The position numbers and the translations under genes are program-made. From positions 434,001-498,000 of the forward strand of contig NZ_JQNQ01000001.1 in NCBI RefSeq assembly GCF_000745315.1: a stretch of 64,000 bases of DNA, in the 5' to 3' direction. The stretch comes from Salegentibacter sp. Hel_I_6 (lineage in GTDB: Bacteria; Bacteroidota; Bacteroidia; Flavobacteriales; Flavobacteriaceae). Every line of letters starts with the position of its first letter. The first letter of the stretch is position 1. The notes below the pieces were generated by a model. It saw only the letters and a program-made list of their open reading frames with translations. It ran no database searches and had not been told where the DNA came from. This document shows positions 33,320-41,912 of the stretch, piece after piece.

Positions 33320-34388
33320 AATACTTATTGTCACCCTACTTACCCCCGCCCTAAGTTATTGCCATGGCGATCTGGATGGTAAACATACCAAAGAGAAAAA
33401 AGTCACAAAATCTTACAATGTAAGCGCTACAGATATGCTAACTATTGATAACAGTTATGGAAATGTAGATATCTCAACCTGGGATCAAAATAAAGTTGTG
33501 ATAGAGGTGAATATTAAAACCAATGGTGACGATGAGGAAAAAGTACAACAAAAACTGGACGAAATTCATATTGAATTCAATCAAACTTCTTCTGGAGTAA
33601 TTGCAAAAACCCATTTTAATAAAGAAGAAAAATCCTGGTGGAGCTCCCTATTTGGAAGTTCCAATAATGTGAATATGCAAATCAACTATGTAATTAAAGC
33701 ACCAGAAAAACATAGTGTAGATATTGAAAATGATTATGGCGGAGTTTATATAGACCGCCTTCTGGGCAATGCGAAAATAAGTTGCGATTACGGTAAAATT
33801 GATATTGGAGAATTACGCGGAAATTCTAACCTGCTTAATTTTGATTACACTAGAAACAGCCATATTGGTTATGTGAAGAATGCTGAAATAAATGCTGACT
33901 ATAGTAGTTTTGAAATTGAAGAAGCAGAAAAAATCTATTTAAATGCAGACTATTCTGATTCGAAAATTAAAAAAGTTACCGAAATAGAATTCAACACAGA
34001 TTATGGTAGCATAAACATAGAAAAAGCTAAAAAAATTGTAGGAAATGCTGATTATTTAAGTACTAAAATAGGTCGTGTTTTTGAATCCCTGGAACTTAAC
34101 CTGGACTACGGTTCAGCCACTATAGATAAAATTATTAAAGGAACCCGAAATGTGAATATTACTACCGATTATGCAGGAGTGAAAATTGGCTATGACCGGG
34201 AACATGACTTTAATTTTTCAATAAAAACATCCTATGGAAATGCCAAAGGCATAGATGAATTAGAAATAAAGAAACGCCACGACCAAAATACCAGTAAGTT
34301 TTTTGAGGGTTATCATCTTAATCAAAATAGCTCAAACACTATTAATATCAATACCAGTTACGGAAATGTAACTTTTAATAAACAATAA
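33303..34388 (+). CDS. DUF4097-like beta-repeat exported protein
   Basis: The 361-residue protein has a signal peptide (LIVTLLTPALSYC; with the Cys it may be lipidated) and then at least ten repeats of about 22 residues built on D-Y-G: IDNSYGNVDI, IENDYGGVYI, ISCDYGKIDI, FNTDYGSINI, LNLDYGSATI, ITTDYAGVKI, IKTSYGNAKG, INTSYGNVTF. This is the periodic pattern of a beta-helix or beta-prism surface protein. It overlaps the anti-sigma gene by 17 bases and precedes the head-GIN gene, so the ECF operon should drive it. Confidence 0.9.
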   Translation: MKTIFKILIVTLLTPALSYCHGDLDGKHTKEKKVTKSYNVSATDMLTIDNSYGNVDISTWDQNKVVIEVNIKTNGDDEEKVQQKLDEIHIEFNQTSSGVIAKTHFNKEEKSWWSSLFGSSNNVNMQINYVIKAPEKHSVDIENDYGGVYIDRLLGNAKISCDYGKIDIGELRGNSNLLNFDYTRNSHIGYVKNAEINADYSSFEIEEAEKIYLNADYSDSKIKKVTEIEFNTDYGSINIEKAKKIVGNADYLSTKIGRVFESLELNLDYGSATIDKIIKGTRNVNITTDYAGVKIGYDREHDFNFSIKTSYGNAKGIDELEIKKRHDQNTSKFFEGYHLNQNSSNTININTSYGNVTFNKQ

Positions 34389-34412
34389 ATTATCAATCAA
34401 TAAACTTTAATC

Positions 34413-35147
34413 ATGAAAAAACTAACACTAATTATCGCTGCATTATTTATCGCTTCAGTTCCTGCACAAGCCCAGTGGTGGGGCAGTAATGAAACTGTAA
34501 AGGGAAATGGAGAAATGACTTCAGAGAATAGAAATACGGGGGATTATGACGAAATATCGCTGGTTGGGTCTATGGATGTGGAACTTGTTGCCGGCACCGA
34601 AGGCAATCTTATTATTGAAGCCGAAAGTAACCTGCAGGAATACATTACCACAGAAATTAATGGCAAGACTTTAAAAATATCAGTAGAAAAAGGTTACAAT
34701 CTTAAACCTTCAAGAAATAATGGAATAAAAGTTACTGTTCCATTCAAAGAGCTGGAAGGCGTTCAGGTAACCGGTTCAGGTGATCTTTGGAATTCAGATC
34801 CAATAAAAGCCAGGAATTTCAGTACTAAAGTTACCGGGTCTGGTGATATAAAATTAAACCTTGAAGTAGAGAATCTGGAAGGTGCTGTTACAGGGTCTGG
34901 TGATACTGAATTAAGAGGAAAAGCCAGGAATTTTGACTGTAAAGTAACCGGTTCTGGCGATTTTAAAGCCTATGACCTAAGAGCTGAAAATGTAGAGGCT
35001 ACAGTAATGGGCTCTGGAGATATTCAAATTTCAGCTAGTAAAAAGTTGAAAGCCCAGGTTATGGGTTCAGGAGATATAAAATATAAAGGAAATCCAGAAA
35101 ACCAGGATTTCAAAACTTCGGGATCAGGTTCAATTTCTTCCAATTAA
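34413..35147 (+). CDS. DUF2807 head-GIN protein with TGSGD repeats
   Basis: The 244-residue protein has a signal peptide (LIIAALFIASVPAQA, cleavage near 20) and a DUF2807 domain in which a TGSGD or MGSGD motif repeats seven times: VTGSGDLWNS, VTGSGDIKLN, VTGSGDTELR, VTGSGDFKAY, VMGSGDIQIS, VMGSGDIKYK, TSGSGSISSN. Repeats are about 20 residues, each presumably one beta rung with a Gly-Ser turn. It is the last gene of the ECF locus and is followed by a terminator embedded in the next, convergent gene. Confidence 0.92.
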   Translation: MKKLTLIIAALFIASVPAQAQWWGSNETVKGNGEMTSENRNTGDYDEISLVGSMDVELVAGTEGNLIIEAESNLQEYITTEINGKTLKISVEKGYNLKPSRNNGIKVTVPFKELEGVQVTGSGDLWNSDPIKARNFSTKVTGSGDIKLNLEVENLEGAVTGSGDTELRGKARNFDCKVTGSGDFKAYDLRAENVEATVMGSGDIQISASKKLKAQVMGSGDIKYKGNPENQDFKTSGSGSISSN

Positions 35148-35182
35148 AATTCCGAAGAAATAATAGTGAAAAGGAAAAAATA

Positions 35183-36520
35183 TTAAATCCTGTCTCTAGA
35201 GATGGGATTTTTTATGGGTACCCGCATCAATAAAATTACCCCTGCAATAAAAAAGATTACCAAAAATAAGATTGAATTTCTTACGCTTCCGGTTATTTGA
35301 GCAACAATACCATAAAGAAACATTCCTATTACAATTCCTATTTTTTCGGCTACATCGTAGAAACTAAAGTAACTCGCAGTGTCTATCGCATTTTTAGGAA
35401 GCATTTTAGAATAGGTAGAACGGGATAGTGATTGTATACCCCCCATCACCAATCCTACTGAAGCCGCCGCAACATAAAACTGCTGCGGACTAACGATAAA
35501 ATAAGCATACCCACATATCGCGATCCAAATTAAGTTTATAAAAATCAAGATTTTGATATTCCCAAATTTTACGGCCAGTCTTGATGTTAATGTTGCTCCT
35601 GCAATTGCTACAAGTTGAATTAATAAAATACTTATTATTAAACCGGTAGTAGCATCCTGGTCCCCCCATTCTAATTCTTCTATACCAAAGTAAGTAGCTA
35701 CCAACATTATGGTTTGCACCGCCATACTATAAACAAAAAAAGCTCCCAGGTAACGTTTTAATTGAATATTGTGCTTTAGCGTGATCCATATTCCACGAAG
35801 TTCCCTAAATCCGTTGAAAAGAACATTCCTGGTAAAAGCGGCTTTTTTATTTCCTTTCGGTAAATAAGCATAGGTATATTGGCTAAAACCAATCCACCAA
35901 ACTCCGGTTAAAACAAATGATAAGCGGGTAGGAAAAGCTTCACTTTCAAAACCAAACATTTCATAATTTAAGATCATTACCAGACAAACAACCAGAAGAA
36001 TTACACTCCCAATATAACCCAGTGAAAATCCCTGTGCGCTAACTTTATCCTGCTGATCTTGAAAAGCAATATCTGGAAGATAGGAATTATAAAAAACCAA
36101 ACTCGCCCAAAACCCAACTAAGGCCAGGAAATAACATAATAAACCAAACCATAAATATTCAAGGTTGAACCAAAAAAGTCCGATACAAGAAATTGCACCC
36201 AGGTAACAGAAGAATTTCAGGAAATTCTTTTTATTGCCAACATAATCTGCGATTCCAGATAAAAAAGGACTCAAAACTGAAACTACCAAAAAAGCTGATG
36301 CAGTGACATAACTTATCAAAGAATCGTTATTTAACCTGAAGCCTAAAAATTCTACGGTATCATCTATAATTTTCCCATCCTCATCTTTTACAATAGTTAA
36401 GGCTCCATAAAAAATCGGGAAAATCGCTGAGGCAATTACCAGACTATAAACCGAATTGGCCCAGTCATAAAAAGCCCAGGCATGTAAAAGTTTTTTATGC
36501 CCTTTGGGAAGTTTACTCAT
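35183..36520 (-). CDS. MFS transporter of the UMF1 (Atg22-like) family
   Basis: The 445-residue protein has about twelve hydrophobic segments. LLHAWAFYDWANSVYSLVIA at the N-terminus and SFYDVAEKIGIVIG in the C-terminal half are the family signature of UMF1 transporters. Substrates are unproven in bacteria; the fungal relative Atg22 exports amino acids from the vacuole. It is a stand-alone gene, convergent with the head-GIN gene, and its 3' end carries the terminator of that gene. Confidence 0.92.
   Translation of the reverse strand: MSKLPKGHKKLLHAWAFYDWANSVYSLVIASAIFPIFYGALTIVKDEDGKIIDDTVEFLGFRLNNDSLISYVTASAFLVVSVLSPFLSGIADYVGNKKNFLKFFCYLGAISCIGLFWFNLEYLWFGLLCYFLALVGFWASLVFYNSYLPDIAFQDQQDKVSAQGFSLGYIGSVILLVVCLVMILNYEMFGFESEAFPTRLSFVLTGVWWIGFSQYTYAYLPKGNKKAAFTRNVLFNGFRELRGIWITLKHNIQLKRYLGAFFVYSMAVQTIMLVATYFGIEELEWGDQDATTGLIISILLIQLVAIAGATLTSRLAVKFGNIKILIFINLIWIAICGYAYFIVSPQQFYVAAASVGLVMGGIQSLSRSTYSKMLPKNAIDTASYFSFYDVAEKIGIVIGMFLYGIVAQITGSVRNSILFLVIFFIAGVILLMRVPIKNPISRDRI
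35185..35214 (+). terminator. terminator of the ECF surface-protein operon, overlapping the MFS gene end
   Basis: AAATCCTGTCTC and GAGATGGGATTT form a near-perfect 26-base palindrome (two G-T wobbles) followed by TTTT on the plus strand. It overlaps the last eight codons of the convergent MFS gene. Confidence 0.75.
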
Positions 36521-36555
36521 TGATTAGGGGTATTATTCCAGAGCCCTAAAATAGG

Positions 36556-36581
36556 AAAAGCTGCCTTAAAAGACAGCTTTT
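36556..36581 (-). terminator. intrinsic terminator of the M48 peptidase gene
   Basis: AAAAGCTGCCTT pairs with AAGACAGCTTTT with one mismatch; it lies 27 bases past the M48 stop on the minus strand and ends in a T run there. Confidence 0.75.
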
Positions 36582-36607
36582 CGATATAATTTAAAAGTTA
36601 AGCGTTT

Positions 36608-37429
36608 TTATTGAAAACTGGTAACTCCATATTTCTTAGCTTCTGCTTTCGCTTCAGGAGCCCATTGCTGCAAGTTATTGATCCTTGTTTGATTTGAAGG
36701 GTGAGTACTTAAAAACTCTGGTGGTGCCTGGCCATTACTGGCAGCAGCCATTCTTTCCCATAGTTTAGAAGCTTCATCTGGATCATAACCGGCAATAGCC
36801 ATTAAAGTTAAGCCAATTCTATCGGCCTCTGTTTCGTGGCTTCGGCTAAATGGTAACATTACCCCCACCTGTGTACCTAATCCATAAGCCTGGGCAAAAA
36901 TTTGTTGAGTTTCCTGGCTTCTACCACTTACTGCCACAGAACCTGCAACGGCCCCAAGTTGTTGCAACTGTGCAGCACTCATTCTTTGCGCGCCATGATC
37001 TGCCAATGCGTGAGCTATTTCGTGAGCCATAACTACTGCCACCCCTGTTTCGCTTTCAGCTACGGGTAAAATACCTGTAAAGAAAACTATTTTTCCACCG
37101 GGCATAGCAAAGGCGTTTATTGCTTCATCTTTTACAAGGTTATACTCCCATCTAAAATCCTCTAAAAAACCCTGGTAACCGTTGGCATTTAAATATCTTT
37201 CAGCTGCAGTTTCAATTTTATTCCCTGTACGCTGAATCATCTGTGCTTCAGCAGTACCGGTTACTACTTCATTTTGAGATAAAAACTGGTCGTATTGCTG
37301 AAAAGACGAAGGAAATAACTGGTCATTTGAAACGAAATTCAAATTCCTTTCCCCTGTAAAAGGATTGGTTTTACAACTCACAATAAGTAGTAAAACGGCA
37401 ATCACACTAATTGTTTTTTTAAGTTTCAT
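36608..37429 (-). CDS. M48 family metallopeptidase lipoprotein
   Basis: The 273-residue protein has lipobox LLIVSC (Cys19), so it is a periplasmic lipoprotein. MAHEIAHALADHGAQR carries the HExxH zinc site and SHETEADRIGLTLM the third ligand Glu. This is the BepA/LoiP type of M48, which degrades or repairs misfolded outer-membrane proteins. Gln-rich AAQLQQLGAVAG lies between the motifs. It is a single gene with its own terminator. Confidence 0.95.
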   Translation of the reverse strand: MKLKKTISVIAVLLLIVSCKTNPFTGERNLNFVSNDQLFPSSFQQYDQFLSQNEVVTGTAEAQMIQRTGNKIETAAERYLNANGYQGFLEDFRWEYNLVKDEAINAFAMPGGKIVFFTGILPVAESETGVAVVMAHEIAHALADHGAQRMSAAQLQQLGAVAGSVAVSGRSQETQQIFAQAYGLGTQVGVMLPFSRSHETEADRIGLTLMAIAGYDPDEASKLWERMAAASNGQAPPEFLSTHPSNQTRINNLQQWAPEAKAEAKKYGVTSFQ

Positions 37430-37687
37430 GATTATTGGTTTAGTTTTGTTAAAATTACAAAAGCCGTCAAACCCTGCTCCTTGCTTTAAGCATCATTTAA
37501 CAATTAATAAGTTTTCAAAAATGATACCATAAAAAATTTTCCATTAATGAGTTTATGCTAAGATTTTCCTACAAAGCATAACACGGGAACATTAATATTG
37601 CAGAACTCTTTTTTAGCCATTACTATTTAAATATACCTGTTTAGCATTTCTTTAATTCTTAAATTGCCACTTTTTACCTCACAGAAA

Positions 37688-38557
37688 ATGAATCAACAGC
37701 AAAAAGATCAAATCCCGGTACAACGACTTCTTGTACCTAACTATATACGCTATACCGGAAAAGTACTTTCCAAGCTTTCCCCTTTTGTGGCAAGTAGGTT
37801 CGCCGCGCAACTCTTCCTTACCCCTTTTAAGTATAAGCTTCCGGAGCGTGAGAAAAATATGGATGAGCTCTCCAAACAGTTTCGCATTAAAATTCCAAAA
37901 ACCGACAGGGAAATAGTAATTTATGAATTTGGCAAAAGCGAAAAGAAAATTTTGTTGGTTCACGGTTGGAGTGGTCGGGGAACGCAATTAGCTAAAATTG
38001 CTGAAGCACTAAAAGAGAAAGGATACAGTACAGTAAGTTTTGACGCTCCTGCCCATGGAAAAGCGCCAGGAAAAAAAAGCATGATGCTTGATTTTATTGA
38101 TGCTGTACAACTTTTAGATGAAAAATATGGACCATTTGAAGCCGTAATTGGGCATTCGTTAGGTGGGATGGCAACCCTGCGAGTGGTAAAAGAAGGACTA
38201 AAGGCAAAGAAACTTGTTATTATAGGCACTGCTAATAGTATTACCCATATTACTCGCGAATTTGCCCGAAACTTAAAAATGAATAGAAAGGTGGCCGATA
38301 AGATGAAAGCTCATTTCGATAAGAAATTTGATATTGATTTGGATAGCTATTCCGGGGCGGTTTCAGCCAGGGAGGTGAATATCCCCAGTCTTGTTATCCA
38401 CGATGAAAATGATGTAGATGTTGAAATTTCTTCGGCATACGATATCCATGAAGCACTGGAAAACAGCGAACTCTACATTACCAAAGGTTTAGGACATCGT
38501 CGCATCTTAGGCGACCCTGAAGTAATTAACAAAATCACAACGTTCATCGCGGTATAA
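37688..38557 (+). CDS. alpha/beta hydrolase
   Basis: From ATG 37688 the protein has 289 residues. LLVHGWSGRGTQL provides the oxyanion loop, GHSLGGMATLRV the Ser nucleophile, VIHDENDVDVE the Asp and LGHRRILGD the His, a complete triad. A weakly hydrophobic patch at about residues 30-45 is probably not a membrane segment. An upstream TTG (37664) would add eight residues. The substrate is unknown; lipase- or esterase-like use is plausible. No operon partner is evident. Confidence 0.9.
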   Translation: MNQQQKDQIPVQRLLVPNYIRYTGKVLSKLSPFVASRFAAQLFLTPFKYKLPEREKNMDELSKQFRIKIPKTDREIVIYEFGKSEKKILLVHGWSGRGTQLAKIAEALKEKGYSTVSFDAPAHGKAPGKKSMMLDFIDAVQLLDEKYGPFEAVIGHSLGGMATLRVVKEGLKAKKLVIIGTANSITHITREFARNLKMNRKVADKMKAHFDKKFDIDLDSYSGAVSAREVNIPSLVIHDENDVDVEISSAYDIHEALENSELYITKGLGHRRILGDPEVINKITTFIAV

Positions 38558-38648
38558 TCTTTGTACTTTTAAAATAAAAAAGCCCTTTGTGGGTGTTAAT
38601 TAATTGCATTTTATATTATATAAAATGTTCGATTGAATTCTTAAAGCT

Positions 38649-39143
38649 ATGAAAAAGATAATACCAATTTTACTCGCAGTATTTATAATTAGCTGCCAGG
38701 GCAATGCCCAAAAAGATCAGGAAAAACAACAGAAGGATCAGGAGAAGTTTGAAGTATCCAAATCTGATGAAGAATGGAAAGCACAATTAAGCGATGCTGA
38801 ATATCAGGTATTAAGAAAAGCCGCTACCGAACCTTCGTTTTCGAGCCCCCTGAATGATATTAAAGAACCAGGAACGTTTGTCTGTGCTGCCTGCGGAAAT
38901 GAATTATACGAAACTGAACACAAATTTATGAGCGGTACGGGCTGGCCAAGTTTTGACCGCGCTATTGAAGGCGGGGTTGCTTATGGAAGTGACAACAAAC
39001 TTGGTTATGAACGAGGCGAAGTTCACTGTGCAAAATGCGGGGGACATTTAGGTCATGTTTTTGATGACGGCCCCAGGGAAACTACTGGTAAAAGACATTG
39101 TATAAATGGCGTTGCTATGGATTTTGAACCCGAAGGAAAATAA
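38649..39143 (+). CDS. msrB: peptide-methionine (R)-S-oxide reductase MsrB, lipoprotein form
   Basis: The 164-residue protein has lipobox VFIISC (Cys16) and a short Lys/Gln/Asp-rich linker, then an MsrB domain: TFVCAACGNELYE and VHCAKCGGHLGHVFDDGP give the two CxxC zinc pairs, and GKRHCINGVAM the catalytic Cys. GTGWPSFDRA is the core substrate loop. The lipoprotein anchor places it in the periplasm, where it repairs methionine R-sulfoxide. The cytosolic homolog follows 36 bases later. Confidence 0.95.
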   Translation: MKKIIPILLAVFIISCQGNAQKDQEKQQKDQEKFEVSKSDEEWKAQLSDAEYQVLRKAATEPSFSSPLNDIKEPGTFVCAACGNELYETEHKFMSGTGWPSFDRAIEGGVAYGSDNKLGYERGEVHCAKCGGHLGHVFDDGPRETTGKRHCINGVAMDFEPEGK

Positions 39144-39145
39144 GA

Positions 39146-39163
39146 TTTCCGCCTTCGCGGAAA
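39146..39163. repeat. small palindromic repeat between the two msrB genes
   Basis: TTTCCGC and GCGGAAA pair around CTTC, then AATGACA follows. This resembles the TTCCTGCCTTCGCAGGAATGACA palindromes widespread between flavobacterial genes. No T run follows, so it is not a terminator. Confidence 0.6.
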
Positions 39164-39179
39164 TGACAAAAGATTAATT

Positions 39180-39572
39180 ATGAAAAAATACAGTATAGAA
39201 AAACCTGAAACCGAATGGAAAGAAAAACTTTCTGAAGAGCAATTTCGGGTTTTAAGAAAGAAAGGGACTGAAGCACCACACACCGGAAAATATAATATGC
39301 ATTTTGAAGATGGAGAATATTTTTGTGCCGGTTGTGGAGAGAAACTCTTTGATAGCGAAGCCAAATTTGATAGTGGCTGTGGCTGGCCAAGTTTTGATAA
39401 AGCCATAGAAGGAAAGGTAGAATATATTCAGGATAAAACCTTTGGTATGATACGAACTGAAATTCTATGTTCTAATTGCGGCGGCCATCTTGGCCACGTT
39501 TTTGATGATGGACCTACAGAAACCGGCCAACGCTATTGTGTGAATTCGGCCAGTATAAATTTTAATAAATAA
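39180..39572 (+). CDS. msrB: peptide-methionine (R)-S-oxide reductase MsrB, cytosolic form
   Basis: The 130-residue protein lacks a signal peptide. Zinc pairs are YFCAGCGEKL and LCSNCGGHLGHVF, the core loop is GCGWPSFDKA, and the catalytic Cys is in QRYCVNSASIN. It should repair methionine R-sulfoxide in the cytosol. It sits in tandem with the lipoprotein MsrB, suggesting duplication and separation by compartment. Confidence 0.96.
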   Translation: MKKYSIEKPETEWKEKLSEEQFRVLRKKGTEAPHTGKYNMHFEDGEYFCAGCGEKLFDSEAKFDSGCGWPSFDKAIEGKVEYIQDKTFGMIRTEILCSNCGGHLGHVFDDGPTETGQRYCVNSASINFNK

Positions 39573-39591
39573 CAACCTAACACCTACGATT

Positions 39592-40152
39592 ATGAAAAAA
39601 TTATTTTCAATTCTATTTATGACTACTTTTTTATTCGCCGCCTGTGAAGGAGATCAAGGCCCACAAGGACCTCCTGGTCAAGATGGTCTTGACGGACTGG
39701 ATGGACTGGGATATACATTAGAAGATACATTTACTTTTGAATACTTCGAGGATAATAACACCTATTCCACATTTTATACAATTCCTGATGATGTAGCTAC
39801 TATCAATCCTCAAGCTGATGCTGTTCTTGTTTATCGACTTGAAATTTTAGAAGATAATCAGGGTAACGATATTGACACTTGGAGTTTAATTCCTCAAAAC
39901 TTTTTCGTTGAAGAAGGAACCATCCAATATGTTTACAACCATACTGCAGCAGATGTTGAATTAATAATTGATGGTAATTTTGATTTAAGTGAGCTAGATC
40001 CTTTTTTTACAGATAATCAAACTTTCAGATTTGTAGTAGTGCCTTCAGATTTCGCGGAAACTACAGGCATCGAAGTTTCAAACTTTAACGCTGTGATGAA
40101 TGCACTTGATTTAAAAGAAAGTGATGTAAAAAAAGCAAAAGCGCTTAAATAA
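39592..40152 (+). CDS. lipoprotein with collagen-like Gly-X-Y segment
   Basis: The 186-residue protein has lipobox LFAAC (Cys19) followed by a short GPQGPPGQDGLDGLDGLG Gly-X-Y segment of about six triplets, then about 140 residues of beta-rich sequence (TFEYFEDNNTYSTFYTI). Bacteroidota have many such collagen-like surface lipoproteins; the short repeat could trimerise the molecule. It has no enzymatic motif. It follows msrB at 20 bases and precedes a strong terminator, so it may share the msrB transcript. Confidence 0.85.
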   Translation: MKKLFSILFMTTFLFAACEGDQGPQGPPGQDGLDGLDGLGYTLEDTFTFEYFEDNNTYSTFYTIPDDVATINPQADAVLVYRLEILEDNQGNDIDTWSLIPQNFFVEEGTIQYVYNHTAADVELIIDGNFDLSELDPFFTDNQTFRFVVVPSDFAETTGIEVSNFNAVMNALDLKESDVKKAKALK

Positions 40153-40179
40153 TATATCGTCTCTATTAAATTTTATTAT

Positions 40180-40215
40180 ACCTCACAGGTTTCAAAAGAC
40201 TGTGAGGTCTTTTTT
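40180..40215 (+). terminator. terminator of the msrB/collagen-like gene group
   Basis: ACCTCACAG (40180-40188) and CTGTGAGGT (40200-40208) pair, then a run of seven T follows. Confidence 0.9.
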
Positions 40216-40331
40216 TGTTTTCATAAAATTCAGCATAATGTAAATTGATTCAAAATCTTTGCCTTCAATATAGCTGTCATACTCCTAACGAAAACTTTTC
40301 AGTTTAAGCTATTATTCCTTAAATTCGCAAC

Positions 40332-40356
40332 TTCACTCGCTAAGCGAGATTTGATT
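40332..40356 (+). repeat. 25-nt stem-loop repeat, copy 2 (reversed)
   Basis: TTCA, CTCGCTAAGCGAG, ATTTGATT. It is the reverse complement of the copies at 9693 and 60313. The A-T pair of copy 1 is here a C-G pair, a compensatory change. It ends 27 bases before the lpdA ATG. Confidence 0.6.
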
Positions 40357-40383
40357 TATTAAGCATAATAAAAAATTCCGAAT

Positions 40384-41775
40384 ATGAGTAAATACGATAT
40401 TATTGTTTTAGGTAGTGGCCCCGGAGGTTACGTAACTGCCATTAGAGCATCGCAATTAGGGTTTAAGGTTGCTATTGTGGAAAAGGAAAGCCTTGGAGGC
40501 GTTTGTTTAAACTGGGGGTGTATTCCAACAAAAGCTCTTCTAAAAAGTGCAGAGGTTTTTGATTACCTGAAACATGCAGAAGATTACGGATTAACTCTTG
40601 AAAAAGCCGACAAAGATTTTTCAAAAGTCATTAAACGTAGTCGAGATGTGGCCGCGGGGATGAGCAAAGGAGTTCAGTTCCTAATGAAAAAGAATAAAAT
40701 TGACGTAATTGAAGGCTTCGGAAAATTAAAGTCCGGTAAGAAGGTTGCGGTTACCGATAAAGACGATAAAACAAAAGAATACCAGGCAGACAATATTATT
40801 GTGGCTACCGGTGCACGTTCTCGCGAATTACCAAACCTTAAACAGGATGGTAAAAAAGTGATTGGTTACCGTGAGGCAATGACCTTAGACAAACAACCAA
40901 AATCTATGATCGTGGTTGGTTCTGGTGCTATTGGGGTTGAATTTGCTCATTTCTATAACGCGATGGGAACTGAAGTGACCGTGGTAGAATATTTACCAAA
41001 CGTAGTGCCTTTAGAAGACGAAGAAATCTCTAAGCAATTCGAAAGAAGCATTAAAAAAGCCGGAATTAAGGTAATGACCAATGCTTCAGTAGAAAGTGTA
41101 GATACTTCAGGAAAGAAAGTAAAAGCCAAGGTGAAGACCAAAAAAGGTGAAGAAACCATTGAGGCAGATATCGTACTTTCAGCAGTTGGAATTAAAACCA
41201 ATATTGAAAACATAGGCCTTGAAGATCTTAAAATTAAGACCGATAAAGATAAAATTGTTGTTGACGATTTTTATAAAACCAATGTAGACGGGATTTACGC
41301 AATTGGAGATGTAGTTCACGGTCCTGCCCTGGCTCACGTTGCTTCTGCGGAAGGTATCCTTTGTGTTGAAAAGATAAAAGGAATGGACGTTGAGCCATTA
41401 GATTACGGAAATATACCGGGTTGTACTTATGCAACTCCTGAAATAGCATCGGTTGGAATGACCGAAAAGCAAGCCAAGGATGCAGGATATGAATTGAAAG
41501 TTGGGAAATTCCCATTTTCAGCTTCAGGAAAGGCGAAAGCCGCAGGAAAATCTGATGGATTTGTAAAAGTAATCTTTGATGCAAAATACGGGGAATGGCT
41601 AGGTTGCCATATGATTGGTGCCGGCGTTACCGATATGATCGCTGAAGCGGTTCTAGGTCGTAAACTTGAAACCACAGGCCACGAAGTATTAAAAACTGTA
41701 CATCCTCACCCAACGATGAGTGAAGCTGTTATGGAGGCCGTTGCTGCTGCTTATGATGAAGTTATTCATATTTAA
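40384..41775 (+). CDS. lpdA: dihydrolipoyl dehydrogenase
   Basis: The 463-residue flavoprotein reoxidises dihydrolipoamide in 2-oxoacid dehydrogenase and glycine cleavage complexes. GSGPGGYVTAIRA binds FAD, GGVCLNWGCIPTKALLKS holds the redox disulfide, VVGSGAIGVEFA the NAD-binding site, and HPHPTMSEAVMEA the catalytic His-Glu at the C-terminus. KAKVKTKKGEETIE is a Lys-rich loop in the NAD domain. It stands alone, as in many Flavobacteriia, with one stem-loop repeat upstream and a terminator downstream. Confidence 0.98.
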   Translation: MSKYDIIVLGSGPGGYVTAIRASQLGFKVAIVEKESLGGVCLNWGCIPTKALLKSAEVFDYLKHAEDYGLTLEKADKDFSKVIKRSRDVAAGMSKGVQFLMKKNKIDVIEGFGKLKSGKKVAVTDKDDKTKEYQADNIIVATGARSRELPNLKQDGKKVIGYREAMTLDKQPKSMIVVGSGAIGVEFAHFYNAMGTEVTVVEYLPNVVPLEDEEISKQFERSIKKAGIKVMTNASVESVDTSGKKVKAKVKTKKGEETIEADIVLSAVGIKTNIENIGLEDLKIKTDKDKIVVDDFYKTNVDGIYAIGDVVHGPALAHVASAEGILCVEKIKGMDVEPLDYGNIPGCTYATPEIASVGMTEKQAKDAGYELKVGKFPFSASGKAKAAGKSDGFVKVIFDAKYGEWLGCHMIGAGVTDMIAEAVLGRKLETTGHEVLKTVHPHPTMSEAVMEAVAAAYDEVIHI

Positions 41776-41796
41776 AAAGCAAAAAAACATAAAATT

Positions 41797-41833
41797 AAAA
41801 TCCCCGAAACAATTCTGCTTCGGGGATTTTTTG
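41797..41833 (+). terminator. intrinsic terminator of lpdA
   Basis: AAAATCCCCG (41797-41806) and CGGGGATTTT (41821-41830) pair over ten bases, followed by T residues. Confidence 0.92.
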
Positions 41834-41912
41834 TTTTGAGCTTGTTCTAAGAAGTTTTAGATAACCAGGACTGTTAATTAAACCAGGCTTTTTAGGTTCT
41901 CATAAGTAAGAT

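Noticed and set aside
41234..41584. 116-residue frame antisense to lpdA
   Set aside because: Composition is that of a reverse-strand shadow; lpdA in the other strand is complete and well supported.
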